DNA from: CAINVV01 sp037137375
GTDB lineage: Bacteria; Bacteroidota; Bacteroidia; Bacteroidales; Prolixibacteraceae
NCBI GenBank assembly: GCA_037137375.1
Contig: JBAXKJ010000003.1
Coordinates: forward strand, 124,001 to 188,000
Direction: 5' to 3'
DNA length: 64,000 bases
Shown here in pieces: positions 35,553 to 44,236 of this stretch. How positions within the stretch are numbered: the first letter of the stretch is position 1; every line of letters starts with the position of its first letter. The notes beneath the pieces were generated by a model. It had not been told where the DNA came from and did not search any database. It saw only the letters and a list, made by a program, of their open reading frames with translations. Position numbers and translations under genes: made by a program.

Positions 35553-36722
35553 TCAATAAGTTAATCCGAATTGCCAGAGTGGAACCGTATTCAGATATCC
35601 TAGTTCAATATCATCCTTTACAACATAGGCTTTGTCGATACCCTGGATTTGTTTCAGGCTTTTATTTTTTCCACCTACTTCAAAGGTATAATCTCCTACC
35701 AGAAAATCAGCAACTGTTGAGACAATCACGTCATACTTCACTCTAAGTTGATTCAGAAAAAATGATTCCCTAATGTTTCCTGTATTTGAGTTTTCGATGG
35801 CAAGGCTGAAAATTAAATTAGTATTGTCAAGATAAATTTTATCGACCTTACCCAAGCCCCTTATTCCGCCTGTTGCATTCCGGAGTTGGGTTATCATTCC
35901 GGCTTCTTCAATAAAGAGGCAATAGTCTGTTATGTTATTCCTGCTGGCTGAAAGTGCAGTTGCGATACTTGTCATATTAGGTTTAAAAGGTACACTTTTG
36001 GCAATAATAGCCAATAATTGTTTCAATTTTCGTCCGGTCGACACATTCATGCCTGCATACAAAGGGATATCTGTTTCCAAAGTCTGATTGACAATTTGTT
36101 GTAGTTTCAGTTCAAAATCATCTTCCAATGCAAACGGATAATATCCTCTTCTTAAATAGTTTTCAAAGCAAGGCAATGGATGTTTTACTTCGGGAAGTTC
36201 AACTTTATGTTCCAGAATTTCTTTCAGAGAGTGGGATCGGGAAGATATTTGGTGGTACAATTGTAAATATTCTCAAAAAGACAACCCTTGCAGATAGTAC
36301 ATTACGGCTCTTCGACTTAAATCTGAAGCTCCCTTTTTGATATCTAGCACCGAAGATCCAGTAAACACCATATTTAATTCGGGATGATAGTCATAAATCA
36401 ATTTCAGTTCCTTTGACCATTCTTTGTATTTATGGATTTCATCAACAAAAAGATATTTTCCACCACGCTTTACGAAGGTATCTGCTAAATCAACCAATTT
36501 GTTATCGGCGAAATAAAAGTCTTCGGCTGTTACATAAAGAGTTTCAACAGGATTCAGCTTCGTTTTGATATGTTGCAGAATCAAGGTGGTTTTCCCGACT
36601 CCTCGCGGACCGGTAAGTCCGATCATTCGATTTTTCCAATTTATCTCCGTATAAATGTAACGGAAGAAGTTTGTATCCGTCTCCCTGAGAAGTTTAATAA
36701 ATTGTTCAAATAATTTGTCCAT
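35553..36722 (-). pseudogene. AAA ATPase with DUF4143 domain, split by one in-frame TGA
   Basis: One frame runs from the ATG at 36722 to 35553 (389 codons, the usual length of the family) except for a TGA at 36275-36273. The N-terminal part has Walker A GPRGVGKTT (about 38-46), Walker B YLFVDEIHKYKEW (about 89-101) and sensor TGSSVLDI (about 121-128); the C-terminal part holds the DUF4143 region (about 165-388). Around the stop the text reads YYLQGLSF-stop-EYLQLYHQI, where relatives have Arg in GLSFREYL, so CGA to TGA is the likely change. As written the gene yields two fragments of about 149 and 235 residues. Confidence 0.85.
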
Positions 36723-36755
36723 TTAGGTCTGTTTTGGACAAAGATGTTAAATATT

Positions 36756-36770
36756 GCACTATCATAGTGC
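36756..36770. promoter_or_regulatory. operator-like palindrome 1 upstream of the ATPase gene
   Basis: GCACTATCATAGTGC is a perfect 6-bp inverted repeat around a 3-bp centre, lying over the expected -33 region of the ATPase promoter (minus-strand CATCTTTG at 36746-36739 is a one-mismatch -7 box). Confidence 0.5.
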
Positions 36771-36787
36771 ATTATATGATAAATAAC

Positions 36788-36802
36788 GCACTGCCATAGT
36801 GC
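36788..36802. promoter_or_regulatory. operator-like palindrome 2 upstream of the ATPase gene
   Basis: GCACTGCCATAGTGC repeats the first palindrome with two changes, 32 bp further upstream, about three helical turns. Confidence 0.5.
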
Positions 36803-36884
36803 AAATGGTGATTGTGTTTGAAAACAGAAATATTGGTTGAATTTGTTTTGTTCAAGTACCCTATTGGCTTATTAATAGAAAATA

Positions 36885-36916
36885 TTTTCAACCGGCACTG
36901 CTGTGCCAGTTGAAAA
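36885..36916. repeat. inverted repeat, 14-bp arms
   Basis: TTTTCAACCGGCAC (36885-36898) and GTGCCAGTTGAAAA (36903-36916) pair with one mismatch around a TGCT loop. No T-run pointing away from a neighbouring gene is obvious on either strand beyond the AAAA/TTTT stem ends. Confidence 0.5.
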
Positions 36917-37119
36917 CAGTTTTACATATAACATTGAAAAGACTCATTCCATTCGTATTCAGCCTTTGAAAGGTTTCATACCCTCTTGCTTAACCTATTT
37001 CTCGAATTCATGTTGCTTAATACAATAGGTTCCACCTTGTTCATAAACAACCGGCATATCTATTGTCGTAATCCTAACTTATTGCTCATAGCGGCAGAGG
37101 TTTTTATTCTCAATGAGGA

Positions 37120-37266
37120 ATGGGTCAGGTAGAAAACAATGGAAAAAGCTTTCAACTAAGGAAACTTTATATTGTGAATAGAGTGCCGCTTGCCGCAGAT
37201 GATGTTAAATGGCAAGAAGTGCATTGCCGGCTAAATTCCTTTCCTCCTGCGCATTATTTTTTGTAG
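37120..37266 (+). pseudogene. possible 48-codon gene remnant
   Basis: A short plus-strand frame from ATG 37120 to TAG 37264 contains the protein-like stretch LRKLYIVNRVPLAADDVKW. There is no promoter or partner gene, and I do not recognise it. It may be a decayed fragment or chance. Confidence 0.2.
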
Positions 37267-37385
37267 CCACACCTGGAACAGTAATAACAAGCACCCCATT
37301 TGAATTCTGATAAGAAAGACAATTTTATTATTCAGAAATATACTAAAATGGCCAACTATCAGGGAAGCTTACAAATCTTCTCATT

Positions 37386-38486
37386 TTATTCTGATTTTAT
37401 TTTTTTATCAAGACTCTTCAATACGTTGCTGAGCCCGGATTTATAATCATTGTTATTGGCTGTCGCAATAAATTTATTAATCATTGCAGCGATTTTTTCG
37501 CATTGGCCTTTTGTGCCCTCTTTGGCCATGAAACTGCTTTTCATCAAGAGGCTGTAAGTGTTCTTTTCTGAGATTTTCCCTGATGATTTATCAAGAAGTG
37601 AGGTATAAGAATCAAATTTTCCATTCTGCCGTGCCTCTGCGATCCGAAGAATATACAAGACTTCATCCTTATCTTCCAGCGAAAGCAATTTTATCTCTTT
37701 TCTCAATTTATCAAAATCCTCCTTTTGGATTTTCAATTTCACGTTTGACACCCATACTTTTGAGAATTTTATAAAAATCGGGGACATTTTATCCTTGTAC
37801 TCTTTTTCACCGATATTCTTGCAGAGTAGATCCCTATTTATTATCAGAAAATTATAAACGCCCGAACCGTGTTCAGCCAAAAAATCCTGGGTAAGCACTG
37901 GCCAGAAATCTTTCGTGCATAACTTTTCTGCCGGTTCCGATTTTATGAGGCTATAAAGTAGCTCCTTTGCGTTAGCGTATTCCTTCTGTGCAAGTAATTC
38001 ATTCATGTAGAGCGACATAAATCCAATACTTCTATCACCCCCCTTGAATTTGCGCTGAATATCACCGTAACGGTTATCCTTGGTGAATACTTCGGCCGAC
38101 AGTTTCATAAACTCTTCCTTCGTAGATGATCCTATGAATTTGTTTTCCACTTCACCTTCTGAATTGATGAAAAGCAGGGTTGGTATAAAATGGACGCCAA
38201 AACGCTTCTTCAGTTCTGGCCCTTCTCCTTTCTCAATGTCAAGCCTGAGGTTGATGAATTTTGAATTGAAATAGTTCGCAACTTCTTTATCGGTAAATAC
38301 ATCCTTTTCAAGCTTCTTGCATGGACCGCACCAGGTCGTGTAAGAGTCGATAAAGAGATATTTCCCCTCCAGTTTTGCTTTTTCCAAAGCCTGGCTGAAA
38401 TTCCCGGTCTCAAAGCGGATACCGGTTTCCTGAGCCGATAATGCTCCTATCCAAAAAAAAGATAAGATCAATAAGTATTTGTTCAT
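37386..38486 (-). CDS. secreted thioredoxin-fold protein
   Basis: The 366 residues open with a signal peptide (NKYLLILSFFWIGALSAQ) and a thioredoxin domain (about 25-135) with the redox motif TTWCGPCKK (Cys-Gly-Pro-Cys, about 51-54) and the cis-Pro loop FIPTLLFIN (about 100-108). The remaining 230 residues are helical and Lys/Glu-rich, possibly tetratricopeptide-like. It is last in the SusC/SusD-linked group and overlaps the small plug-like gene by 4 bp. A periplasmic thiol-disulfide role is expected; its partner is unknown. Confidence 0.88.
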   Translation of the reverse strand: MNKYLLILSFFWIGALSAQETGIRFETGNFSQALEKAKLEGKYLFIDSYTTWCGPCKKLEKDVFTDKEVANYFNSKFINLRLDIEKGEGPELKKRFGVHFIPTLLFINSEGEVENKFIGSSTKEEFMKLSAEVFTKDNRYGDIQRKFKGGDRSIGFMSLYMNELLAQKEYANAKELLYSLIKSEPAEKLCTKDFWPVLTQDFLAEHGSGVYNFLIINRDLLCKNIGEKEYKDKMSPIFIKFSKVWVSNVKLKIQKEDFDKLRKEIKLLSLEDKDEVLYILRIAEARQNGKFDSYTSLLDKSSGKISEKNTYSLLMKSSFMAKEGTKGQCEKIAAMINKFIATANNNDYKSGLSNVLKSLDKKIKSE

Positions 38487-38725
38487 TTTTTAAGTTTAAT
38501 GATGATTGCCCAGTTTACTGCATCTTTGCCCCACAGAGTTTCATCGCGTTCTATATCAATTGATTTTATCGTTTGAATGTTTACCAGCCTGTTTGCTTCG
38601 GCGAGGCCCCCCCGAACCGCCATTCCATCAATGACGATCAGCGGTGAAGTGTTGGTGAGTACATTGGTCTGAGCCAGAACAGAAAACGTAATCATCAACA
38701 GAAATAACAGAGAAGAAATCTTCAT
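38483..38725 (-). CDS. mini-protein resembling a SusC plug-domain fragment
   Basis: The 80 residues have a signal peptide (SSLLFLLMITFSVLAQ) and a mature part of about 60 residues that reads like the centre of a TonB plug: PLIVIDGMAVRGG (about 29-41), then IQTIKSIDIERDETLWGKDAVNWAI, comparable with the SusC text PLVVIDG...VESITVLKDAAAASIWGAKAANGV. There is no barrel. It is located between SusD and the thioredoxin gene, overlapping the latter by 4 bp, so the two are coupled. Function unknown. Confidence 0.7.
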   Translation of the reverse strand: MKISSLLFLLMITFSVLAQTNVLTNTSPLIVIDGMAVRGGLAEANRLVNIQTIKSIDIERDETLWGKDAVNWAIIIKLKK

Positions 38726-38764
38726 TTTTTCAGGATTGAATTTTTGTTTATCAGACTATATCGC

Positions 38765-38780
38765 AAGAACTGCAGTTCTT
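38765..38780. repeat. 16-bp perfect palindrome
   Basis: AAGAACTGCAGTTCTT is a perfect palindrome in the 139-bp gap between susD and the plug-like gene, 40 bp before the latter's start on the minus strand. It may be an operator or the loopless part of a leader hairpin. Confidence 0.45.
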
Positions 38781-38801
38781 TCAATTCACTGAAAACAAAC
38801 C

Positions 38802-38841
38802 AAAGAGGATGTCCCAAAGTTGAATTTTTGGACACCCCTTT
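38802..38841 (-). terminator. hairpin after susD (terminator or attenuator)
   Basis: Imperfect stem (arms about 38802-38817 and 38826-38841; AAAGAGG.. and ..CCCCTTT ends) lying 24 bp after the SusD stop; on the minus strand a T-rich stretch (GGTTTGTTTTC) follows. It could reduce expression of the two downstream genes. Confidence 0.5.
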
Positions 38842-38864
38842 GATTTTGTTATCAAACTGATAAC

Positions 38865-40475
38865 TTATTGTATGACAACGGAATTAGCGTCGTAAGTATT
38901 CTGCTTCAGGACCCCCTGACCAGAAACCAGGTCGGTATAAGGGATTGGGCAGGCAAAGCGCCTGGAATCCTTGGGAAGTGTATAGGTCTTTACTGCTTCA
39001 AGATTCAGAATTGCGGAGGAAGTATAGCCATAGAAAGTTCTTTTCATTACGACATCGTCGTTGGTATCGTCATTGTTGTTCAATCTTCTTACATCATTCC
39101 ACCTTTGAACAAATGCCAGTTCACGGCGTCTTTCCTCCAGGATCTTCTTGACAGCATCATCTTTACTGGTGAATGTGAGGTTGATTACACTTGCAGGCGC
39201 CGTTTTAAGCATACGTTTAACCCTTAATGTATTGACGGCAGTCTGAGCTTCAACCAGATTATTTTGCCGCGCAAGGCACTCTGCTTTGATCAGGTACATT
39301 TCAGCAACAGTCGGACCGCTGGGCAAGTTGTCTTTAAAAAACCGGATGTAGCCCGGCCAGCTGAAGGATGGTTTTACGCAGCCGCGATCATAGGAGTATC
39401 CCTTAACATAGTTGTATTCGTACCTTCTGTCGTTGGTCTGATCATACAACGCAATCAACTCCTTGCTGGGAATAAACCACCATGAACCATTAACTACAAA
39501 TCTCATATACAGATGTTCTTTCCAACCAATCCTGTCCGTATAATCAGTCTGATTGTCATGGCCATAAGGGAAGTTTAGCGTAACGGACTTTTGACTGGTT
39601 GTTCCTGCATCAATCGTATAGGGTAAGGCTTTTCCCCAAGTCATGCCACCTATTTTGTTATTCAGGTTATAGTCCACCAGCACACTGTATTCACTGAGCG
39701 CCTGATTAGCATAAGTAAGGGCTTTTGCATAGTCGCCCTGATAGAGATAATAGCGTGCGGCAAAACCCCTCACCCCGGCTGTTGTTCCCCTCCAGCAGCG
39801 AGGTACACCATCGTAGGATCTCAGGAGAGGAGTCGTAATTTTCAGTGCTTCTGTCAAGTCAGCTTCAATAAATTTGTAGGTCTCTTCCAGTGTAGCCCTG
39901 GCTACCGATTCGTCGAAAGATACCGACTGTTTGAGGGGCAAACCCATCTCAGCCTTGTTTTTGGTATTGAAATTGGTATATGGCAGGCAGTAAATATTCG
40001 CCAGCAGGTACATATCATAGGCTCTTAAAAAGTAAGCTTCTGCTTTGAGTTCAGCTTTCCTGGCATCAGTCCCTTCTACTTTGTCCAGGTTTCCAAGAAC
40101 CATATTGGCCTTGAAAATTTTACCCCAGGCCTCTGCCCAACCCCGGTCTCCTGAATTCTCAACGGCAGGAACGTCCCAGATTGCAGGTAGAAGCATATAA
40201 TTCATAGAAGTACCTCCATATATTCCGGAATAGGAATCATGAATTTCCTTTAATACGCCAAAGTCGTCTGTCCCGGCATAAACCGTTCCTGAACTTTCGG
40301 TCCAGAAGCTGGAGTAGAGACCTAGTATTCCATCGAGTTCATCCAGGTTCTGAAGAGGTTTTGCACTACTCTTATTGGGCATCTGTGCAAGAAAAGAATC
40401 AATTTTCGTACATGATTCCAATATGGTAAACAGTATAACCAATGTTAGAATTCTATAATTGAATATATATTTCAT
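38865..40475 (-). CDS. SusD/RagB-family outer-membrane lipoprotein
   Basis: SusD-like proteins cap the SusC channel and bind the nutrient at the cell surface. The 536 residues start with a lipobox (TILESCTKID, Cys22), followed by the SusD tetratricopeptide scaffold: AEAYFLRAYDMYLLANIYCLPYTN (its core LRAYDMYLLANIY, about 148-160), RGFAARYYLYQGDYAKAL, and the C-terminal AEMYLIKAECLARQNNLVEA and ILEERRRELAFVQRWNDVRR blocks. It follows the SusC gene by 19 bp. No glycoside hydrolase or lyase accompanies it, so the ligand may be a peptide or another compound. Confidence 0.93.
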   Translation of the reverse strand: MKYIFNYRILTLVILFTILESCTKIDSFLAQMPNKSSAKPLQNLDELDGILGLYSSFWTESSGTVYAGTDDFGVLKEIHDSYSGIYGGTSMNYMLLPAIWDVPAVENSGDRGWAEAWGKIFKANMVLGNLDKVEGTDARKAELKAEAYFLRAYDMYLLANIYCLPYTNFNTKNKAEMGLPLKQSVSFDESVARATLEETYKFIEADLTEALKITTPLLRSYDGVPRCWRGTTAGVRGFAARYYLYQGDYAKALTYANQALSEYSVLVDYNLNNKIGGMTWGKALPYTIDAGTTSQKSVTLNFPYGHDNQTDYTDRIGWKEHLYMRFVVNGSWWFIPSKELIALYDQTNDRRYEYNYVKGYSYDRGCVKPSFSWPGYIRFFKDNLPSGPTVAEMYLIKAECLARQNNLVEAQTAVNTLRVKRMLKTAPASVINLTFTSKDDAVKKILEERRRELAFVQRWNDVRRLNNNDDTNDDVVMKRTFYGYTSSAILNLEAVKTYTLPKDSRRFACPIPYTDLVSGQGVLKQNTYDANSVVIQ

Positions 40476-40494
40476 GTCTTAACTTTGTAAATGG

Positions 40495-43400
40495 TTATAA
40501 ATCGAATTTCAGTCCGAAAGTAAATTTGGGCTGAGGTTTCATGATCAGAACGCCTTTTAGATATTCAGGATCTTCTCCATATTTATTGGAATGGACAGTG
40601 AAGAGGTCGTTGCATTGTACATATAGCTGAACAAGGCTCAACGATAATTTCTTCGTGTACTTCTGTGGTACGTTGTAAGTCAGGTTGATCTCCTGCATCC
40701 TTAAGTGTGAAGCACTTTCCACCAAATAACTCATGTACGGATAGAACCTGTCCCAAAAATAGAACTTGGGCTCATCTATGTTTTGCGGGAGTGGTACAAT
40801 TTTCATTGGATCTCCGTTCATAACCTCTGATAATTTCTGGTTTGGAAGGACTCTTCCAGTCCACCATACCGGATAGTTGAATGACTGACGAGAAAATACA
40901 TGACCGAATTTTCCGGTAACGATGAAAGATAGGCTGAAATCGTAAATTTTGAAATAATTGGTAAAACCGAAGGTATAAGGGGCAACCTTGGTTCCCATGT
41001 GGAGCATATAATCACGTCCATCACCCGGAGTTAATCCGGTAAAATTGTAGGTTGTCGTTCCCGGACCCTGTACCTGAGGCTGGAAGTTAGGTACAGCCGT
41101 TGTGCCCTCGTTTTTGATACCTGCATATAAGAAACTCCACATTTCCTGGGAGTTATAACCCTGGACGAAAGTTCCAGTACCAATCGATTTGCCATACATG
41201 CTGGAGGCTGCGATCTGGGCAGCAAACAATTTAGTGATCACATTCTTATTGTATGAGAAGTTAGCCGATCCGCGCCAGACAATGTCGTTTTTGACCAGGT
41301 TCAGAGAAGTCCCCAGTGTCAGCTCGAAACCGGTATTCTTCATTTCTGCGTTGTTCATCTTGGAAGAAGTACTGCCGTTAACCGAAGGTATGGATATCGA
41401 GGCAATCAAGTCGCGGGTATATTTCCTGTAAACATCCAGTGTTCCGTTCAGTTTTCCTTTGAAGAGGGAAAAATCAGTTCCTCCGTTCCATGTACCGGTC
41501 TTTTCCCACCTGAGAGTGGGGTTTCCAAGACTGGAAATGGCCGTGGTTCCTTCCTGTGTGTTGGTATTCACTGTTGCACTTGGAGAAATCAATGGCTGGA
41601 AAGAGGTGGTAACATCCACATTCCCGTTGTATCCAAAGGTTAACCTTGCCGACAACCGGTCGATCCAGTCGATGCTCTGGATGAACTCTTCCCTGCTTGC
41701 ATGCCATGCAGCACCTACAGACCAGAATGGGGCATAACGGTATTTCGGATCATCAGTGATGAAATTCGAAGCATCACTTCGGACACTTCCTGATAAGGTG
41801 TATTTTGAATTATAGGAATATGATGCATTTGCATAGGACGAGTAATAGCGCCTGGTTGCATAGCTGAAGCTGTTTACATATGCGAATGTCTGGTTGGTAC
41901 CCAGCCAGTTAGTAATCAGCTTAACAGTTGCTCCTCCCGGACCGTTGGGAAAAGTACCAACCGAAAGTTTGGTGTCATCATAACCATAGGTTCTTGGATT
42001 TCCAAAAGACTGGGCAATTCTGTCAGAAAGTTCAAAACCTGCCAACGCGCTAACGTCATGTTTCCCGAACGTCTTGTTAAAGTTGAGCTGGTTTCTCACC
42101 GTCAATGCTTTCACATCCGACCTGCTCTGATCGAGAAATCCGCCTTTAGGTAGATTGAGCACTACCACATTGGTTGCCCTATTCCAGGAAGCGGCGCCGT
42201 TTACCAAGTTTCGGACGGTAGCGGTATTCTCATTATATATGCTCTTGTCAAAAGTATTGTTGAATTCATATTGCACCCTCGATTCAAATGTCAGGCCTTT
42301 CATGGGTTTCAGGAAAAGTGCTGCGGTAATGCGGGTATCAAGTGATTTTGAGGTGATGGCCCTGTTATTGATTTCTTCAATCGGGTTGTAGGTGAACTTG
42401 TATGGGAAACTTGACAATGGAACTTTATTTTCTTCTAAAGCTGCCATATTCCTTGCATAAGGAATATTCGTGTAGTTTCCACTGTTGTCGAGCAACATTT
42501 CATATGGTGCCAATGACGATATATCACTTAATGTAATACCATTGCTTGATGCATTGGTAAAAGCCAGGACGGCTCCTGTTTCCAGTTCAAGCCATTTGAA
42601 CATTTTAGCGGTATTTCTGAAACTCAGGACATCCCTTGTGTTAAATGTTTGCTGATAGTTAGACTGATTTTTTTCATGCAGGACGGAAAGGAAATTCGAA
42701 ATTTTTTCTGTGCCTCCCATCATGGTAATATTGTATTGCTGAGTAGTTGGATTCGCAAGAAGGTTGTCTTCAATTTGTTGCGTATTGTCTATACTCCTGT
42801 ATGGGGCTATCCCGGCATCGCGTTGAGCAGTTGTGATTTTCCCAAAATAGGCATCCCACATCAACATCTGTGTCGGAGAATAAGTCCTGGAATAGGATCC
42901 GTCGATAGGAACCGGTGCATAAGGCTGATTTCCCCATTTATTGAATGAGAGTAGTTCATAATCGATCATATCATTGGAATTAGTCTTAGGGTTGACATAA
43001 TTCATGTCAACTTTTTGCCCGACTTTGTAAAACGTGTTGACTGAAATTCTCAATGGTTGATTGCCAGTTACTTTTTTCGAGGTGATTACGAAAACCCCGT
43101 TCGCAGCTTTAGCACCCCAGATGGATGCTGCTGCAGCATCTTTAAGGACGGTAATGCTTTCCACGTCATTCGGGTTAATTGAACTGAATCCCTTTTCAGT
43201 TGGGAACCCATCAATTACTACCAAAGGATCTTTGGTGGCATTCAGTGAAGTTTGTCCGCGGATTTCAAATGTAGGATTGCCATCATTATCCAGCCTGGCC
43301 TGTACGCCTGCCGTAGTACCGATTAACCTTTGAGCAATATTCGATACAGGCTTATCGATCTGTTCCAACTTAATGGTGGAGAAAGCTCCGGTAGTGCGTT

Positions 43401-44100
43401 CCTTTGCAATGGTTTGGTATCCTGTTACAAGGACTTCATCAACCTGAACAAGTTGTTCAACCATGGCAACTTTGATTTCTGTCTTACCTGTAATTGAAAT
43501 TTCCTGTGTTTTCATTCCCAGAAAGGAGAAAACCAATGTTTGAGTACTCTCCGCAACCTTTAAAGTAAATTTACCGTCATTGTCAGAAATTATTCCGATG
43601 GTAGTTCCTTTCACTGCTACCACGACTCCGGGCATGGGTTGCCCTTTGCTGTCTGTCACTTTTCCGTTGATTTCCTTTTTTTGTGATGCGACTGATTCTG
43701 AGCCGACAAGTGAGGGCTCATCATTGCCTTTTTTGGTTGAAATCACTATTTGACGACCGAAGATCTTGTAGGATAGATTTAATCCCTCAAAGGCTTTATC
43801 CAAGATCAGATCAACTGTGGCATCATCAAAATCAACATTAGATTTATGTTGGAGGTCGACCTGATCATCCCGGTAAAGGATAATAAACTCACTCTTCTTT
43901 TGGATATCCTCGAAAATTTTTTGAATCGGTGCATTGCTTAGATGGATGGAGAATCTTGTATTTTGGGAATACGAAGATTTAGCAAAAGTACTGCTTATTG
44001 CTAGGAAGAGAATAAATAATGTTATTTTCATAACCCTAAAAACCTTCGTAAAACAATCATTTTGAAGGAAACAAGTATTCCTAATGTAACTTTTATTCAT
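40495..44100 (-). CDS. SusC/RagA-family TonB-linked outer-membrane transporter with STN domain
   Basis: This transporter of 1201 residues imports a substrate handed over by the adjacent SusD protein. Domains in order: signal region (about 20-45), STN/secretin-like domain (about 50-115) that signals to FecR, CarboxypepD_reg domain (about 143-225), plug (about 230-345, with PLVVIDGFPTEKGFSSINPNDVESI as its core, listed as PLVVIDG and VESITVLKDAAA) and barrel to the C-terminal LMKPQPKFTFGLKFDL-like strand. The STN domain and upstream sigma/FecR genes indicate cell-surface signalling that induces its own expression. Confidence 0.94.
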   Translation of the reverse strand: MNKSYIRNTCFLQNDCFTKVFRVMKITLFILFLAISSTFAKSSYSQNTRFSIHLSNAPIQKIFEDIQKKSEFIILYRDDQVDLQHKSNVDFDDATVDLILDKAFEGLNLSYKIFGRQIVISTKKGNDEPSLVGSESVASQKKEINGKVTDSKGQPMPGVVVAVKGTTIGIISDNDGKFTLKVAESTQTLVFSFLGMKTQEISITGKTEIKVAMVEQLVQVDEVLVTGYQTIAKERTTGAFSTIKLEQIDKPVSNIAQRLIGTTAGVQARLDNDGNPTFEIRGQTSLNATKDPLVVIDGFPTEKGFSSINPNDVESITVLKDAAAASIWGAKAANGVFVITSKKVTGNQPLRISVNTFYKVGQKVDMNYVNPKTNSNDMIDYELLSFNKWGNQPYAPVPIDGSYSRTYSPTQMLMWDAYFGKITTAQRDAGIAPYRSIDNTQQIEDNLLANPTTQQYNITMMGGTEKISNFLSVLHEKNQSNYQQTFNTRDVLSFRNTAKMFKWLELETGAVLAFTNASSNGITLSDISSLAPYEMLLDNSGNYTNIPYARNMAALEENKVPLSSFPYKFTYNPIEEINNRAITSKSLDTRITAALFLKPMKGLTFESRVQYEFNNTFDKSIYNENTATVRNLVNGAASWNRATNVVVLNLPKGGFLDQSRSDVKALTVRNQLNFNKTFGKHDVSALAGFELSDRIAQSFGNPRTYGYDDTKLSVGTFPNGPGGATVKLITNWLGTNQTFAYVNSFSYATRRYYSSYANASYSYNSKYTLSGSVRSDASNFITDDPKYRYAPFWSVGAAWHASREEFIQSIDWIDRLSARLTFGYNGNVDVTTSFQPLISPSATVNTNTQEGTTAISSLGNPTLRWEKTGTWNGGTDFSLFKGKLNGTLDVYRKYTRDLIASISIPSVNGSTSSKMNNAEMKNTGFELTLGTSLNLVKNDIVWRGSANFSYNKNVITKLFAAQIAASSMYGKSIGTGTFVQGYNSQEMWSFLYAGIKNEGTTAVPNFQPQVQGPGTTTYNFTGLTPGDGRDYMLHMGTKVAPYTFGFTNYFKIYDFSLSFIVTGKFGHVFSRQSFNYPVWWTGRVLPNQKLSEVMNGDPMKIVPLPQNIDEPKFYFWDRFYPYMSYLVESASHLRMQEINLTYNVPQKYTKKLSLSLVQLYVQCNDLFTVHSNKYGEDPEYLKGVLIMKPQPKFTFGLKFDL

Positions 44101-44159
44101 ACATTTGTCTATCTTTTGGTTTATAAATATCGCTGTCAGGCGATGTAAATTGAAATTTT

Positions 44160-44192
44160 AAGCTTGTGGATGGTTGCAACATCTGCAAGCTT
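44160..44192. repeat. hairpin between fecR and susC
   Basis: AAGCTTG (44160-44166) with CAAGCTT (44186-44192), and inner GATG/CATC arms. A T-run follows on the plus strand rather than on the transcribed minus strand, so it is not a clear terminator for fecR; it may be a leader or regulatory structure for susC. Confidence 0.4.
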
Positions 44193-44236
44193 TTTACATT
44201 TTTTTCATTTCATAAGTTCATTTTTCAATAGGCATC

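Larger units (their letters stand above)
36723..37385. other. 663-bp intergenic region without a convincing gene
   Basis: It contains the two palindromes near the ATPase promoter, an inverted repeat at 36885-36916, and a plus-strand frame of 48 codons at 37120-37266 that may be a gene remnant. I see no other gene, tRNA or repeat in it. Confidence 0.6.
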
